Assembly: GCF_040784935.1 (NCBI RefSeq)
Contig: NZ_CP160680.1
Coordinates: 3,256,501-3,320,500 of the forward strand
DNA from: Lewinella sp. LCG006
Lineage (GTDB): Bacteria; Bacteroidota; Bacteroidia; Chitinophagales; Saprospiraceae
DNA: 64,000 bases
Direction of reading: 5' to 3'
The notes under the pieces are model-generated. The model saw only the letters and a list, made by a program, of their open reading frames with translations. It was not told where the DNA came from and ran no database searches. The first letter of the stretch is position 1; the number at the start of each line of letters is the position of its first letter. This document shows positions 7,530-18,256 of the stretch, in pieces. A program made the translations under genes and the position numbers.

Positions 7530-8818
7530 TACTTGACGGGTATTAAGCTCAGTAATTCAAATCCAGTAGTAGGATTCAACTGAAATTGGTAGAAACCCTC
7601 TTCACCAATGACGACCGTAATGGGAGTGTTGCCAGGAAGACTAATCGCATCAACGGCGTGTACATTGGTATAGGTGTCCAGCAGGTGCTGATCGAGTATT
7701 TTGGGGTCGGAGATATCAAAAGCCTTCAAGCCGTGGGTGCCTTCGCAAAGGATAAGGTTGTTGTCGCGGATGGTCAATCCGTGGGGGTTGGCCATAGGGA
7801 AACTTTTTTCCAAGATAGGGTTGGTTAGATCAGTGATGTCCACCAGGTCCATTTGGTTGACAAAACCTTCACAAGTGCTTCCGTCACGGAGGGTTACGTA
7901 GGCGTAGTTGTCTTTTACAAAAACGGGGTCACAGGCGCGGGCATGGGCAAAGGCCGACAGTTGGGTAGGTGCGGCAGGGTTGCTGTTGTCAAAAATAAAC
8001 ATCCCGCTGTTGGAGCCGATAAACAGCTTGTCCTGATAAGGGAAAATCGTTTCAATGCCCCAGCCCAAGTTGATGGTGTTGACCCGTTGGGGGGCTTCGG
8101 CTTGCTGTAGGCTGATCACATCCAAATCCGTATCGCTCACAGAATAGAGGTAATCGCCAATGATGCTGAAACGCGCCAGGGAACCGCCGATCCCTACGCC
8201 TCCATTGCTGAAGTCGGAGCCAGTAGCAACACCACCTGCTTCGAAAGTGTTGAAGGTAGCATTGTCTACAAAAACACCACCCCAGTTGCGCAGGTTGCTA
8301 TAGCTGGCACAATCCATTTTCTCCGTCACCTCATTAATATCGTAGCGTACCAATACCTGCCCCGTCGTTATATCTTCCCACAGCGGAGGGAAAACATCCG
8401 CAGTTCTACCAATCAGGTGAGCTTGCTCAATATTGCTGATATCGATGGCAAGCAAATCGATAAAATTGTTGACGTAAAGGATGTTGTTTTTTACCGCCAT
8501 GTTATCCGCACCGGGAATATTGAGGAAGGCAATAGTACGCGGCGTGTGCGGATCGCGGTTGTCGATGATGTGAATACCTTCCCCTTTTTCAGCAATGAGG
8601 ATATACTGGTTGTAGTAGTAAAACTGCCCCGGATGCTCGAGCGAGCGAGCAGCTTCCACCACAGGTTCATCTTGGCGTATGGCGTCCTTGGTCATATAGA
8701 TGGGTGTACTCTGAAGGTAGGTGACCTCGCGTTCACAGTCATCCTTCACGCAAGCACTCAATCCTAAAAAGAGCAATAAAGAAAAGCTGTAGAGCAACAG
8801 GTTATTTGAAAACTTCAT
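7529..8818 (-). CDS. LVIVD-repeat beta-propeller lipoprotein
   Basis: The 429-residue protein starts at the ATG 8818, giving MKFSNNLLLYSFSLLLFLGLSAC. This is a lipoprotein signal with lipobox LSAC; an upstream in-frame start would put charged residues before it. The mature part has repeated short blocks of the LVIVD type: YILIAEKGEGIHIIDNRDP, LYVNNFIDLLAIDISN, LYSVSDTDLDVISL, LFIGSNSGMFIFDNSNP and LILCEGTHGLKAFDISDP. These blades build a beta-propeller on the cell surface or in the periplasm. It leads a two-gene unit with the barrel at 6774-7529. The family is usually annotated only as LVIVD repeat-containing; binding partners are unknown. Confidence 0.8.
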   Translation of the reverse strand: MKFSNNLLLYSFSLLLFLGLSACVKDDCEREVTYLQSTPIYMTKDAIRQDEPVVEAARSLEHPGQFYYYNQYILIAEKGEGIHIIDNRDPHTPRTIAFLNIPGADNMAVKNNILYVNNFIDLLAIDISNIEQAHLIGRTADVFPPLWEDITTGQVLVRYDINEVTEKMDCASYSNLRNWGGVFVDNATFNTFEAGGVATGSDFSNGGVGIGGSLARFSIIGDYLYSVSDTDLDVISLQQAEAPQRVNTINLGWGIETIFPYQDKLFIGSNSGMFIFDNSNPAAPTQLSAFAHARACDPVFVKDNYAYVTLRDGSTCEGFVNQMDLVDITDLTNPILEKSFPMANPHGLTIRDNNLILCEGTHGLKAFDISDPKILDQHLLDTYTNVHAVDAISLPGNTPITVVIGEEGFYQFQLNPTTGFELLSLIPVK

Positions 8819-8954
8819 GGTTTCGTTTTTTGATTCAATATGCCTAGACCGCAGGTGTGAACATAAGGGTTGGGTAGGCTTTTGCAAAAGCCGAAGTAAT
8901 TAAGTATTAGCGTTGGGTGGGTGTAATGGAAGGTCATTGTGCTGTCTCATTGAA

Positions 8955-8985
8955 CCCTTACACCTTTACACCCTTACACTTTTCC
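8955..8985. repeat. TTACACC-type tandem repeat
   Basis: Downstream of the exporter gene, degenerate copies of TTACACC run in tandem, separated by one or two bases. A matching block lies near 47090-47110 before lipA, and single units occur elsewhere in the window. This marks it as a dispersed short repeat of this genome. Function unknown. Confidence 0.5.
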
Positions 8986-8988
8986 CCC

Positions 8989-11226
8989 CTAATCCTTAAT
9001 CAACCACCGAATCAATAAGGGCAGTAGCAACAAATCTGCCACCACGGCGCTCAGCAAGGTAAGACTGATGAGTAAACCAATGGTGACGCTCGGTGGATGT
9101 ACACTGAAAAGCATAACCAGAAAACCGAAGAACAGGATGATACTGGTAAGGACGATCGCTTTGCCGGTTTCCTGAAAGGTAAGGTGAATGGCTTCTTCTA
9201 CCGGTAATCCTTTGAGTCGGGCAAGTTTAAATTTGCTGAGGAAGTGGATAGAGTCATCAACGGCAATTCCGAAAATAACAGCAAAGACGATACTTACCCC
9301 TGCTTCCAGCTCGATGCCGAGGAAGCCAAGCAAGGCGCCTGCCAGTAAAAGGGGGAGCAGATTGGGGACGATAGAAATAAGGAGCATCCGTCCATTTTTG
9401 AAAAGCAAAGCCATCAGGGCACTCACCATTAAAACGGCCATTCCCAATCCTATCAAGAGGCTCCGACGAATGTACTCGGCATTTTTGTCAATGATCAAGC
9501 CGGTACCCGTGCGTTTGACGTTGATGACTTCTTGGTCGATGTTATTGAGTATCCACGCGTCGGTGCGCTGACCGAAAGCCTTGATGGTGTCAGCCCCAAT
9601 GTCGAGGATACGACTGGTGATTCTGGCTTTGTCCTGGGTTTCGTTGACCAATACGTTCAGTTGTAAATTGGGCACCTGATCGGCTAGGCGGCGATAGCGT
9701 TGGTATTCTGCCTCGGTTTCGGGGAGTTTATAGGCATCCACCCGGTTGTTGGCATGCATCTGATTGAGGCTTTTGTAGATCGCCGTCACGGAACCAATGG
9801 CCTGGATGTAGGGGAACTGATGAAGATAGGTCTCAAGCTTGTCCATCTCCTTCAACACTGGGTAGTCCGTCGCCTTGTAATCTCCCTGGGTGAAAATGGC
9901 AAATTCCAGGGGCCGAAAGCCAGAAAGTTCCTTTTCGAAAAACTTAAAGTCGGCAGTAATGGGCGCGCCATTAGGCATGTTGTTGATGATGTTGTAATTG
10001 GTCGTAATCCGACTGATTCCCCAAGCACAAATGAGTACGAGTAAGCCACTCCCCACGGTGATAGCGCGGGAACGATGGAGCGTGAACTGGTAAATTTTTT
10101 CCAAGAACTTCTCCCAAAAGGCTTGTCCCCGCCCCAACTTGATGATCTGCTCGGTACGGAAAAAAGACAACACTGCGGTGGTAAAACAAAGGACGGTCAG
10201 GTAGGCAATGATCACCCCAATGGCGGCATTGATCCCAAAATCACGAATGGGGATAACCTTAGAGGTCAGCAAGGTTGCAAAACCAATGGCAGTCGTCAGC
10301 GAAGTCAATAGCGTAGCCATCCCGATTTCTCGAATCGTCGTTCGAATAGCATCCTCGCGGCTGGCTCCTTTCTTTAGTTCGTCAATGTATTTAGACATGA
10401 TATGGATCACATCCGAAGTGCCCACGATAATCATCAAGACAGGGTAGAGAGCAGAAATAGCATTGAGCTCGCGCCCTGCGGCCCCCAGAAAACCAAGGAA
10501 TAGCAAAAGCCCCAGGCCAATGGAGACCAGGGAGACAATAATACCCCACGGCCGGCGGAACAACAAAAACATGATCAGCCCCACCAGCAGGCCCGAGACG
10601 ATGGCCGAGAAGGTAATCTCCCGCTTCTGCATATTCACCAGCTCCCGCTGAAAATAGGGGCGCCCCATGTAGTGAACTTCTGGGAAGTCCAAGGATGCCA
10701 CCAAGGCACTGAGTGCTTGCATGTGTTCTTCGCTGTCTGCCAAGCTCATGCTACTGGCGGTCTTGAGATAGACCATCAGGGTCGTCGCATCGTCATTGAT
10801 AAAGTTGTGGGCAAAGCGTTCATCGGCCAGTATTCGCTCGCGGTCGGCAGCGTAGCGCGTGGGATCTTTCAGGTGAATCACCGGGATACTGGTCACCGCA
10901 AAGGGTGTCTTCAGCGGATAGCTGAATTTGGTCAAAGACTGGCTCTCTTCTACGAAAGGTATCTCCCGCGCATCCAGCGTAAAACGGTGCACCTTGCTCA
11001 GGAAGGTACTATCAAATACGCCCTCTTTACGTACCAGGGCGACCAACATAAAGTTGTCGTCAGCTTCGAAATTGTCAATAAAATCGCGGAAGAAAGTAAG
11101 GTCTTCATCTCCTTCCGGAAAAAATTGCTCAAAATCGAAGCTGAACTTAAGTTGCGTCGTAAAATAACCACTGGCACCCGCCAGGATTACAAACAAAATG
11201 AGGATAGGAACGCGGAAGCGAATCAT
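8989..11226 (-). CDS. RND-superfamily (MMPL-type) exporter
   Basis: The 745-residue inner-membrane protein has two similar halves. Each has one N-terminal membrane helix, a large periplasmic loop (about residues 30-205 and 400-575) and a block of five helices resembling a sterol-sensing/MMPL domain. Conserved stretches are GTSDVIHIMSKYIDELKKGA in the first half and FGIAVDDSIHFLSKFKLARL in the second; the acidic residue after Gly-Ile-Ala-Val is typical of the proton relay. RND transporters of this group usually export lipids or hydrophobic molecules. No membrane-fusion protein or outer-membrane channel gene is adjacent, so it probably works alone or with distant partners. Substrate cannot be predicted. 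Confidence 0.85.
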   Translation of the reverse strand: MIRFRVPILILFVILAGASGYFTTQLKFSFDFEQFFPEGDEDLTFFRDFIDNFEADDNFMLVALVRKEGVFDSTFLSKVHRFTLDAREIPFVEESQSLTKFSYPLKTPFAVTSIPVIHLKDPTRYAADRERILADERFAHNFINDDATTLMVYLKTASSMSLADSEEHMQALSALVASLDFPEVHYMGRPYFQRELVNMQKREITFSAIVSGLLVGLIMFLLFRRPWGIIVSLVSIGLGLLLFLGFLGAAGRELNAISALYPVLMIIVGTSDVIHIMSKYIDELKKGASREDAIRTTIREIGMATLLTSLTTAIGFATLLTSKVIPIRDFGINAAIGVIIAYLTVLCFTTAVLSFFRTEQIIKLGRGQAFWEKFLEKIYQFTLHRSRAITVGSGLLVLICAWGISRITTNYNIINNMPNGAPITADFKFFEKELSGFRPLEFAIFTQGDYKATDYPVLKEMDKLETYLHQFPYIQAIGSVTAIYKSLNQMHANNRVDAYKLPETEAEYQRYRRLADQVPNLQLNVLVNETQDKARITSRILDIGADTIKAFGQRTDAWILNNIDQEVINVKRTGTGLIIDKNAEYIRRSLLIGLGMAVLMVSALMALLFKNGRMLLISIVPNLLPLLLAGALLGFLGIELEAGVSIVFAVIFGIAVDDSIHFLSKFKLARLKGLPVEEAIHLTFQETGKAIVLTSIILFFGFLVMLFSVHPPSVTIGLLISLTLLSAVVADLLLLPLLIRWLIKD

Positions 11227-11313
11227 ACGTGATTTTTAATTACTTACCGAACGAAGTAAACGTACAATGGTTTAGCCAAAGCACACGTAATTTTTCCTCA
11301 TTAGACGATAACT

Positions 11314-12705
11314 TTACAAACTTCCAATCATATCCTCTGGTCGTACCCACTCATCGAATTCTTCGGCGGTGAGGTAGCCCAATTCCAGGGCAGCAGCTTT
11401 GAGGGTGGTGTCTTCGCTGTAGGCTTTTTTCGCAATTTTGGCCGCTTTGTCGTAGCCAATTTTGGTGTTTAAGGCCGTCACCAACATCAGGCTGTTATTG
11501 AGGTGCTCTTTGATGCGCTTTCGATTAGGCTCAATACCCACAGCACAGTTGTCATTGAAGCTGACTGCTGCATCACCGATCAAGCGAGCCGACATCAGGA
11601 AATTGAAAATCATCATGGGTTTGAAGACGTTCAACTCAAAGTGGCCAGTCATACCACCTACGTTGATGGCAACATCATTACCCACTACTTGGGCCATGGC
11701 CATGGTGAGTGCCTCCGATTGGGTAGGGTTTACCTTGCCAGGCATGATAGAAGAACCAGGCTCGTTGGAGGGAATAATGATTTCGCCAATACCAGAACGT
11801 GGGCCGGAAGAGATCATCCGAATGTCGTTGCCAATCTTCATGAGGGAGCAAGCTACGGTCTTCAATGCACCGTGAGCCTCCACGATAGCATCGTGCGCCG
11901 CGAGTGCCTCGAATTTATTCTCCGCCGTGACGAAAGGCAGCCCCGTCAGTTCGGCAATATTTTTAGCCACCAACTCTGAGTATCCGGGAGGGGTGTTCAA
12001 GCCTGTACCCACAGCGGTACCACCAAGCGCAAGTTCAGCCAGGTGAGCAAGGGTGTTTTTGATCGCACGGATGCCGTGATCAATCTGGCTGACGTAGCCG
12101 CTGAATTCCTGGCCCAGCGTCAACGGTGTCGCATCCATAAAGTGGGTACGACCAATTTTTACGACATCCTGAAGTTCTTCCGATTTGGCTTTGAGGGTAT
12201 TGCGTAATTTTTCGAGGCCAGGGATGGTCGTTTCCACCAAAACAGTAAAGGCTGCAATGTGCATCGCCGTGGGGAACGTGTCATTAGACGATTGGCTCTT
12301 GTTGACATCGTCGTTGGGGTGAAGCACTTTGTTTTCGTCGGTAAGGCTGCCGCCCTGGAGCACGTGGCCGCGGTTGGCAATCACCTCGTTAGCGTTCATA
12401 TTGCTTTGCGTACCCGACCCCGTCTGCCAAACTACTAAGGGGAACTGGTCATCTAGCTTTCCTTCGAGGATTTCGTCACAAACCTTGCCAATAAGTGCTG
12501 ATTTTGCTGCATCCAGTACGCCTAGTTCGGTATTGGTTTTAGCAGCAGCCTTTTTGAGAATCGCAAAGGCGCGAATGATCTCAATAGGCATCAGTTGCCC
12601 GCCGATGCGGAAATTTTCGAGCGAGCGTTGGGTCTGTGCTGCCCAGTACTTATCAGCGGCTACTTCTACGGGGCCAATACTATCATGTTCAATACGAAAT
12701 TGCAT
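11314..12705 (-). CDS. fumC: Fumarate hydratase, class II
   Basis: The 463-residue enzyme interconverts fumarate and L-malate in the TCA cycle in the cytosol. Length and sequence fit class II fumarases throughout. The start is [20 protein letters not shown], followed by the [14 protein letters not shown] and [17 protein letters not shown] substrate-binding regions and the superfamily signature [11 protein letters not shown] with the catalytic Ser loop. Class II enzymes need no iron-sulfur cluster, so it should be oxygen-stable. The close relative aspartase is less likely because the whole sequence follows the fumarase pattern. A -7-like box TACCTTCG (12751-12744) lies about 40 bases upstream. 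It appears monocistronic. Confidence 0.96.
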   Translation of the reverse strand: MQFRIEHDSIGPVEVAADKYWAAQTQRSLENFRIGGQLMPIEIIRAFAILKKAAAKTNTELGVLDAAKSALIGKVCDEILEGKLDDQFPLVVWQTGSGTQSNMNANEVIANRGHVLQGGSLTDENKVLHPNDDVNKSQSSNDTFPTAMHIAAFTVLVETTIPGLEKLRNTLKAKSEELQDVVKIGRTHFMDATPLTLGQEFSGYVSQIDHGIRAIKNTLAHLAELALGGTAVGTGLNTPPGYSELVAKNIAELTGLPFVTAENKFEALAAHDAIVEAHGALKTVACSLMKIGNDIRMISSGPRSGIGEIIIPSNEPGSSIMPGKVNPTQSEALTMAMAQVVGNDVAINVGGMTGHFELNVFKPMMIFNFLMSARLIGDAAVSFNDNCAVGIEPNRKRIKEHLNNSLMLVTALNTKIGYDKAAKIAKKAYSEDTTLKAAALELGYLTAEEFDEWVRPEDMIGSL

Positions 12706-12743
12706 ACGAGATGGAGGTTGGTTTGAGATACTTTAATAGAACG

Positions 12744-12751
12744 CGAAGGTA
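12744..12751 (-). promoter_or_regulatory. Putative -7 promoter box of fumC
   Basis: TACCTTCG on the minus strand differs by one base from TAnnTTTG and lies about 40 bases before the fumC ATG. No good -33 TTG is seen about 20 bases upstream, so the call is tentative. A similar TATCTTCG box precedes purD. Confidence 0.3.
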
Positions 12752-12895
12752 AGGATTTCGGTTTTTATTTTGAGGGTGATTTATGTTTTGGGTAGAAACA
12801 CAGGCTCTAGCATTGACAGCTCATTAACAATGCTGCTTGTGCAAAATTGTTGCTAAATGCATCTATCCCCTCGGAATCAAAAAAACACCACCACT

Positions 12896-13747
12896 ATGTA
12901 TTTAAGAAACATCCTTTTTGTCGTGGCACTGAGCGCAGGCTTGTTTGCTTGTTCGCAAGTTGCCAATTCTGATGCCCAATCAGCTCCGCAAGAAACGGAG
13001 GAGTACGCCGCTAAGAGTTATGATGAAGATCAAATACCTCCCCCCTCTTCACAGACCCCCTCTCCACCGCCTGGTGAAATGCCCGAACGCGTACTGCTAC
13101 GTACCGCCGAATGCCGCATGGAGGTTGCCGATATCAACCAGCGGGTAAAAACGATCGAACGATTGGTAGAGCAAAAAGCGGGCTACCTGGGAGATCTCAA
13201 CTGGCAGCATTATCACCATCAGGAACAAGTGTCGATGAACCTGCGGGTGCCCGCCCAGGATTTTCAGTGGGTGCTGGACAGCATTATGAAAATGGCCGTA
13301 GAAGTCAATTACCAGCAAGTAAGCACCCAAGATGTGACCGAGGAATACGTGGATGTGCAAAGCCGTTTGAAGACCAAAAAAGCAGTTCGCGACCGGTATG
13401 AAGAAATTTTGCGTACGAAAGCCAAAACGGTAGAAGAAATTCTTTTGGCTGAAGAACAAATCCGCCGCTTGCAGGAAGAAATCGAGGCCCAGGAAGGGCG
13501 CTTGCGCTACCTGAGTCAGCGCTCCGCTATGAGTACGATCCAGTTGGAGTTGTACGAACCGCTGGAAGAACAGGCTTCTACCCCCTGGTGGCAACGTTTT
13601 GGCGGAGAAATAGGCGATAGCCTGGAGATGAGTGTAGCCATCATAAAGAACCTGTTTTTGGGCATATTGAGCATTTGGCCATTGTTGTTATTGGCCGGGA
13701 TATTGATCTGGCGTCGCAAAGCCATCTGGAACCGATTCCGCTCGTAG
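12896..13747 (+). CDS. DUF4349-domain lipoprotein
   Basis: The 283-residue protein starts at ATG 12896. This gives the lipoprotein signal MYLRNILFVVALSAGLFAC; an ATG 39 bases upstream would place polar residues in front. After a Pro/Ser-rich linker comes the DUF4349 pattern: RTAECRMEVADINQRVKTIE, then a beta segment (EQVSMNLRVPAQDF), QDVTEEYVDVQSRLKTKKAV, then a long coiled coil (about residues 170-215) and a strand (STIQLELYEP). A single membrane helix lies near the C-terminus (IIKNLFLGILSIWPLLLLAG), ending in basic residues. The domain is widespread but of unknown function. The C-terminal helix suggests it bridges or anchors in two places. Confidence 0.85.
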   Translation: MYLRNILFVVALSAGLFACSQVANSDAQSAPQETEEYAAKSYDEDQIPPPSSQTPSPPPGEMPERVLLRTAECRMEVADINQRVKTIERLVEQKAGYLGDLNWQHYHHQEQVSMNLRVPAQDFQWVLDSIMKMAVEVNYQQVSTQDVTEEYVDVQSRLKTKKAVRDRYEEILRTKAKTVEEILLAEEQIRRLQEEIEAQEGRLRYLSQRSAMSTIQLELYEPLEEQASTPWWQRFGGEIGDSLEMSVAIIKNLFLGILSIWPLLLLAGILIWRRKAIWNRFRS

Positions 13748-13975
13748 AGACCTTGCACCGCAACGTCTAAACCTCCCCATAAAATCTACCCCGTGGACCC
13801 CATAGTTCCTCATCCCGATAGATTTGGCAGGATGATATCGGGGCACAAGGCGAGGCCCGGAGGGATACTGTCTGCTCATTCGCACCTCGCTGGCAGGCAG
13901 GTAAGGACAAGGGGTAGCAGTGGTACCGAAGGTAAGAACGGATGACCTGGCCACCGCGTCAGCTGGTGGTGGCCC

Positions 13976-15274
13976 CTAATTAGTTTGCTGCGAATTGGCT
14001 TGCATATAACCAACTACCTGATCATAGCGGGTACCAAAAGGGCGGTAATAAATCACGATCTGGTAATCATTTTCAGTATCGGCATGGCTTCCTTCGGTAT
14101 CTATAATCGACGGCACCAAAGGCTGCTTGGGGTCGGCATTGGAAGGAGCGGTAGCAAGGTAGTAGTTGTAGTAACCCTGCTTGAGCGGAAAACGCCCCAC
14201 GTAGCTGGAGGTAGCTGGGTTGTAGCGGAATTGGAATTCCGGCTTGAGCTGCCATTCGGTGATTGCTCCTAAAAGGTAAACATGATCTTCGTAGAACGGC
14301 TGATCTACTTTGAACGAAAGGAGGGTATAGACGTATTCGCTTTGCACATCAGCCAACGGCATATCTAGGTTCTCGATGAGGAAGCGGCCGTTGAAGTCGA
14401 TGAAGGCCAGGTGAGGAGCCTTGGATCGATTGATGACAGGGAGAAGTTCGGCTTCCATCTGATTGTCGAGGTTGACATCCATGTATTCAATATCGCGGTG
14501 GGGAATCCGGAGGCTCCGTAAATCGATGAGCCGGAACTCACTGCCGCCGGGAAAAACAATCTCTCCTTGGAAATCAAAAATGGCTTTATCGGACTGGAGG
14601 AACTTGGGCTTGATACCCGTGATAGCATTGTCCCACCGTTGGTTTTGAAGTACGGAGGCACTCATCTCTGCCATCGCATTGCGGACACTGAGGCGCTGAA
14701 AATTGACGATAAAGTCGATTTCCTGGTGGGTGTGAATTTTACTCACCTCTACCGGGCGCACAAATTCGGCACTGACCCCCATTTGCCGATCTACCACGAC
14801 AAACCTTCGGGTAATAACGGCACGTTTTTCCTCTTCGTCTTCAAAAACCACCAACAGGTAATTGCCTGACTTGGTGAGCGACATATTGCTATTCGGGAAA
14901 GTGAGTGAATAGTTGATGTAGTTCTGAAGGGTGCGGGAAGAAAAATTGTAGGTAGGGATATTCTCTTCTTCGAAGCCATTGATGTATTCCAGCGGTGCCA
15001 GACCGGAAGGCTGCCAGTCGCGATCACAGTGGATTACTTTATAGGTATAATTCCTGATGTCATTTTCCAGGTCATCGAAACTCAGCGAGAGGGTTTCGCC
15101 GCTATTGAGATCGAGGAGGGGAAAGAGGTGCGGGTAGCCGGTAGGCCCAAAGACAATGGTCTTTAGGTGAGGCACATAAGTCTGGTTGGTGTATTGAAAT
15201 TTAGCCGTTTGAGCCGTTAAGGACGCACTGCTGAAGACAAGAAAAATGCTGGAGTAAAGGAAGTATCTGTACAT
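13976..15274 (-). CDS. T9SS plug-like protein (DUF5103)
   Basis: The 432-residue protein has a signal peptide (YFLYSSIFLVFSSASLTAQ). The mature part matches the Bacteroidota DUF5103 family: PLLDLNSGETLSLSFDDLEN, YTYKVIHCDRDWQPSGLAPL, YINGFEEENIPTYNFSSRTL and the C-terminal YNYYLATAP region. Members of this family include the plug protein that closes the periplasmic side of the SprA translocon of the type IX secretion system. That role fits the several T9SS cargo proteins in this window. Other T9SS core genes are not nearby, which is normal because they are scattered in Bacteroidota. The family is clear; the specific plug role is inferred from known members. Confidence 0.8.
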   Translation of the reverse strand: MYRYFLYSSIFLVFSSASLTAQTAKFQYTNQTYVPHLKTIVFGPTGYPHLFPLLDLNSGETLSLSFDDLENDIRNYTYKVIHCDRDWQPSGLAPLEYINGFEEENIPTYNFSSRTLQNYINYSLTFPNSNMSLTKSGNYLLVVFEDEEEKRAVITRRFVVVDRQMGVSAEFVRPVEVSKIHTHQEIDFIVNFQRLSVRNAMAEMSASVLQNQRWDNAITGIKPKFLQSDKAIFDFQGEIVFPGGSEFRLIDLRSLRIPHRDIEYMDVNLDNQMEAELLPVINRSKAPHLAFIDFNGRFLIENLDMPLADVQSEYVYTLLSFKVDQPFYEDHVYLLGAITEWQLKPEFQFRYNPATSSYVGRFPLKQGYYNYYLATAPSNADPKQPLVPSIIDTEGSHADTENDYQIVIYYRPFGTRYDQVVGYMQANSQQTN

Positions 15275-15309
15275 GTGTAAAGTTTCTCAGCCCTGATAAG
15301 GGGCAAAAA

Positions 15310-15927
15310 TTAAAGCTTCTTTTTGCGGGTTTTACTGACCCACCTGGAGTCACGTTGGTAAAAACGCCAAGGCCAATCTACGCATTCTTCCGCGTAATCG
15401 ATTCCCACACGAGGGCCGGCAATGATTTCGGAATCTGCCAGGTCTGGTGCATCGGCTATTCGGATGAGTCCCGCTGGCGCTGTTAAAGAGATCGCGTCAT
15501 ACTGCTTCTCAATACCAAGGGCCTTTGACATAACGCCTGGCCCGGCGCTTAATTGTGGCTTAAGTTTTTCAAGTCCACGCCGCTGTAGCATGGTTTCGAT
15601 GCCAGTGATTGGTTCTACTGCCCGGATCAATACGGCGTGGGCCGCTCCTTCGGGGCCGGTAACAACATTGAAAAGGTGGTGAATGCCATAACACAGGTAA
15701 ATGTAAGCTACGCCGCCGGGGAGAAACATGGTGCTGGTACGTTTGGTGTTACGATTGAGATAAGCGTGGCAGGCTTTGTCTTCGGGGGCTTTGTAAGCTT
15801 CTGTTTCGACGATGCGCGCGCTGGTACGTAGACCGTTAAATTCTGTGATGATTACCTTGCCAAGGAGCTCCTTTGCAATTTGTACCGTATCTTCACGTCG
15901 ATAAAAGCCGGCAGAAAGAATAGTCAT
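15310..15927 (-). CDS. DNA-3-methyladenine glycosylase (AAG/MPG family)
   Basis: The 205-residue enzyme excises alkylated and deaminated purines in base excision repair. Its sequence follows the Aag fold: FYRREDTVQIAKELLGKVII at the start, then IVETEAYKAPEDKACHA containing the catalytic Glu, then TMFLPGGVAYIYLCYGIHHL with the substrate-intercalating Tyr region, and LSAGPGVMSKALGI. The ATG at 15927 is preferred over a TTG six codons upstream because the conserved region begins immediately after it. The gene ends 35 bases beyond the T9SS plug-like gene start on the same strand. It is divergent from the DUF2807 gene across a 75-base spacer. Confidence 0.92.
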   Translation of the reverse strand: MTILSAGFYRREDTVQIAKELLGKVIITEFNGLRTSARIVETEAYKAPEDKACHAYLNRNTKRTSTMFLPGGVAYIYLCYGIHHLFNVVTGPEGAAHAVLIRAVEPITGIETMLQRRGLEKLKPQLSAGPGVMSKALGIEKQYDAISLTAPAGLIRIADAPDLADSEIIAGPRVGIDYAEECVDWPWRFYQRDSRWVSKTRKKKL

Positions 15928-15949
15928 GCTGTTTTGTTTTTGCAACTAA

Positions 15950-15957
15950 TAATTTTG
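15950..15957 (+). promoter_or_regulatory. Putative -7 box for the DUF2807 gene
   Basis: TAATTTTG matches TAnnTTTG and lies about 45 bases before the ATG at 16003, in the spacer between divergent genes. A -33 TTG at the expected distance is not evident, so the call is weak. Confidence 0.35.
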
Positions 15958-16002
15958 ACTGCTGTCTTTTAACCCTATATTATGCAAAATTAATAATACC
16001 CA

Positions 16003-16605
16003 ATGAATATGAAAATTTGGTTCTTAAACACACTCCTGCTAGTATCGTTTGGCTTGATGGCCCAAAGCAAGGTGAGCAATTTCACGGAAATCGAAATTGA
16101 CGGCCCGTTAATTGTTGAGTTGGTCGCTGGAGAGCAGCCTGGTGTGACGGTCTTGAAAGGAGAAAACCAGGTGAGCTGGGAAGTGAATGGAGCGTCGTTG
16201 GTCGTCATGGCCCGTTATCGGAAAAACCAGGATACCCCAGAGATAAGGGTGACTGTGACCCAGCTGGAAGCGCTGGAAACAACGGGCTCTGTGATTATTA
16301 ACGGAAATGGTGTTTTTGCGAGTCGCAATATGGACCTCACCGTCGGTTCACAATCCATTGTAGCCCTCGAAGTGGATGCTGAAGATCTGGATGTCAAGGT
16401 TGGAGGCCAAAGTGTGCTGACCCTCAGTGGTAATGCCGATGATTTTGATTTGTCGCTAGATAACCAGTCGATTGTTAATGCCGAAGACTTAAAGTCTGGC
16501 GTGATCAATGTTCAGGCCAACCACCAGTCGATTGCTAACGTCAATAGCAGCGGTGCAAAGTTGACTAAGTTGGTAAACAATCAAAGTGTGGTTGTAGAGA
16601 AGTAG
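16003..16605 (+). CDS. Secreted DUF2807 (head-GIN) protein
   Basis: The 200-residue protein has a signal peptide (IWFLNTLLLVSFGLMAQ) and then the DUF2807 pattern. It opens with FTEIEIDGPLIVELVAG and continues as a beta-helix with short repeating turns: NGNGVFASRNMDLTVGSQS, LDVKVGGQSVLTLSG, FDLSLDNQSIVNAEDL and VINVQANHQSIANVNSSG. The recurring Asn/Gly-Gln-Ser turns mark successive helix coils. The family is common in Bacteroidota envelopes, with no defined activity. An in-frame ATG two codons later is an equally possible start. A strong bidirectional terminator follows. Confidence 0.85.
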   Translation: MNMKIWFLNTLLLVSFGLMAQSKVSNFTEIEIDGPLIVELVAGEQPGVTVLKGENQVSWEVNGASLVVMARYRKNQDTPEIRVTVTQLEALETTGSVIINGNGVFASRNMDLTVGSQSIVALEVDAEDLDVKVGGQSVLTLSGNADDFDLSLDNQSIVNAEDLKSGVINVQANHQSIANVNSSGAKLTKLVNNQSVVVEK

Positions 16606-16620
16606 CTTGGTACAAAAAAA

Positions 16621-16654
16621 AGAACCCCATAAAACGCAAGTTTTATGGGGTTCT
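16621..16654. terminator. Bidirectional intrinsic terminator
   Basis: A perfect 15-bp stem (left arm 16621-16635, right arm 16640-16654) closes on a GCAA tetraloop. It is flanked by A-rich sequence on the left and a run of Ts on the right. It can stop both the DUF2807 gene and the converging guaB transcript. Confidence 0.93.
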
Positions 16655-16669
16655 TTTTTTCTGTACGAA

Positions 16670-18248
<1,579 letters not shown>

Positions 18249-18256
18249 CAATAGGG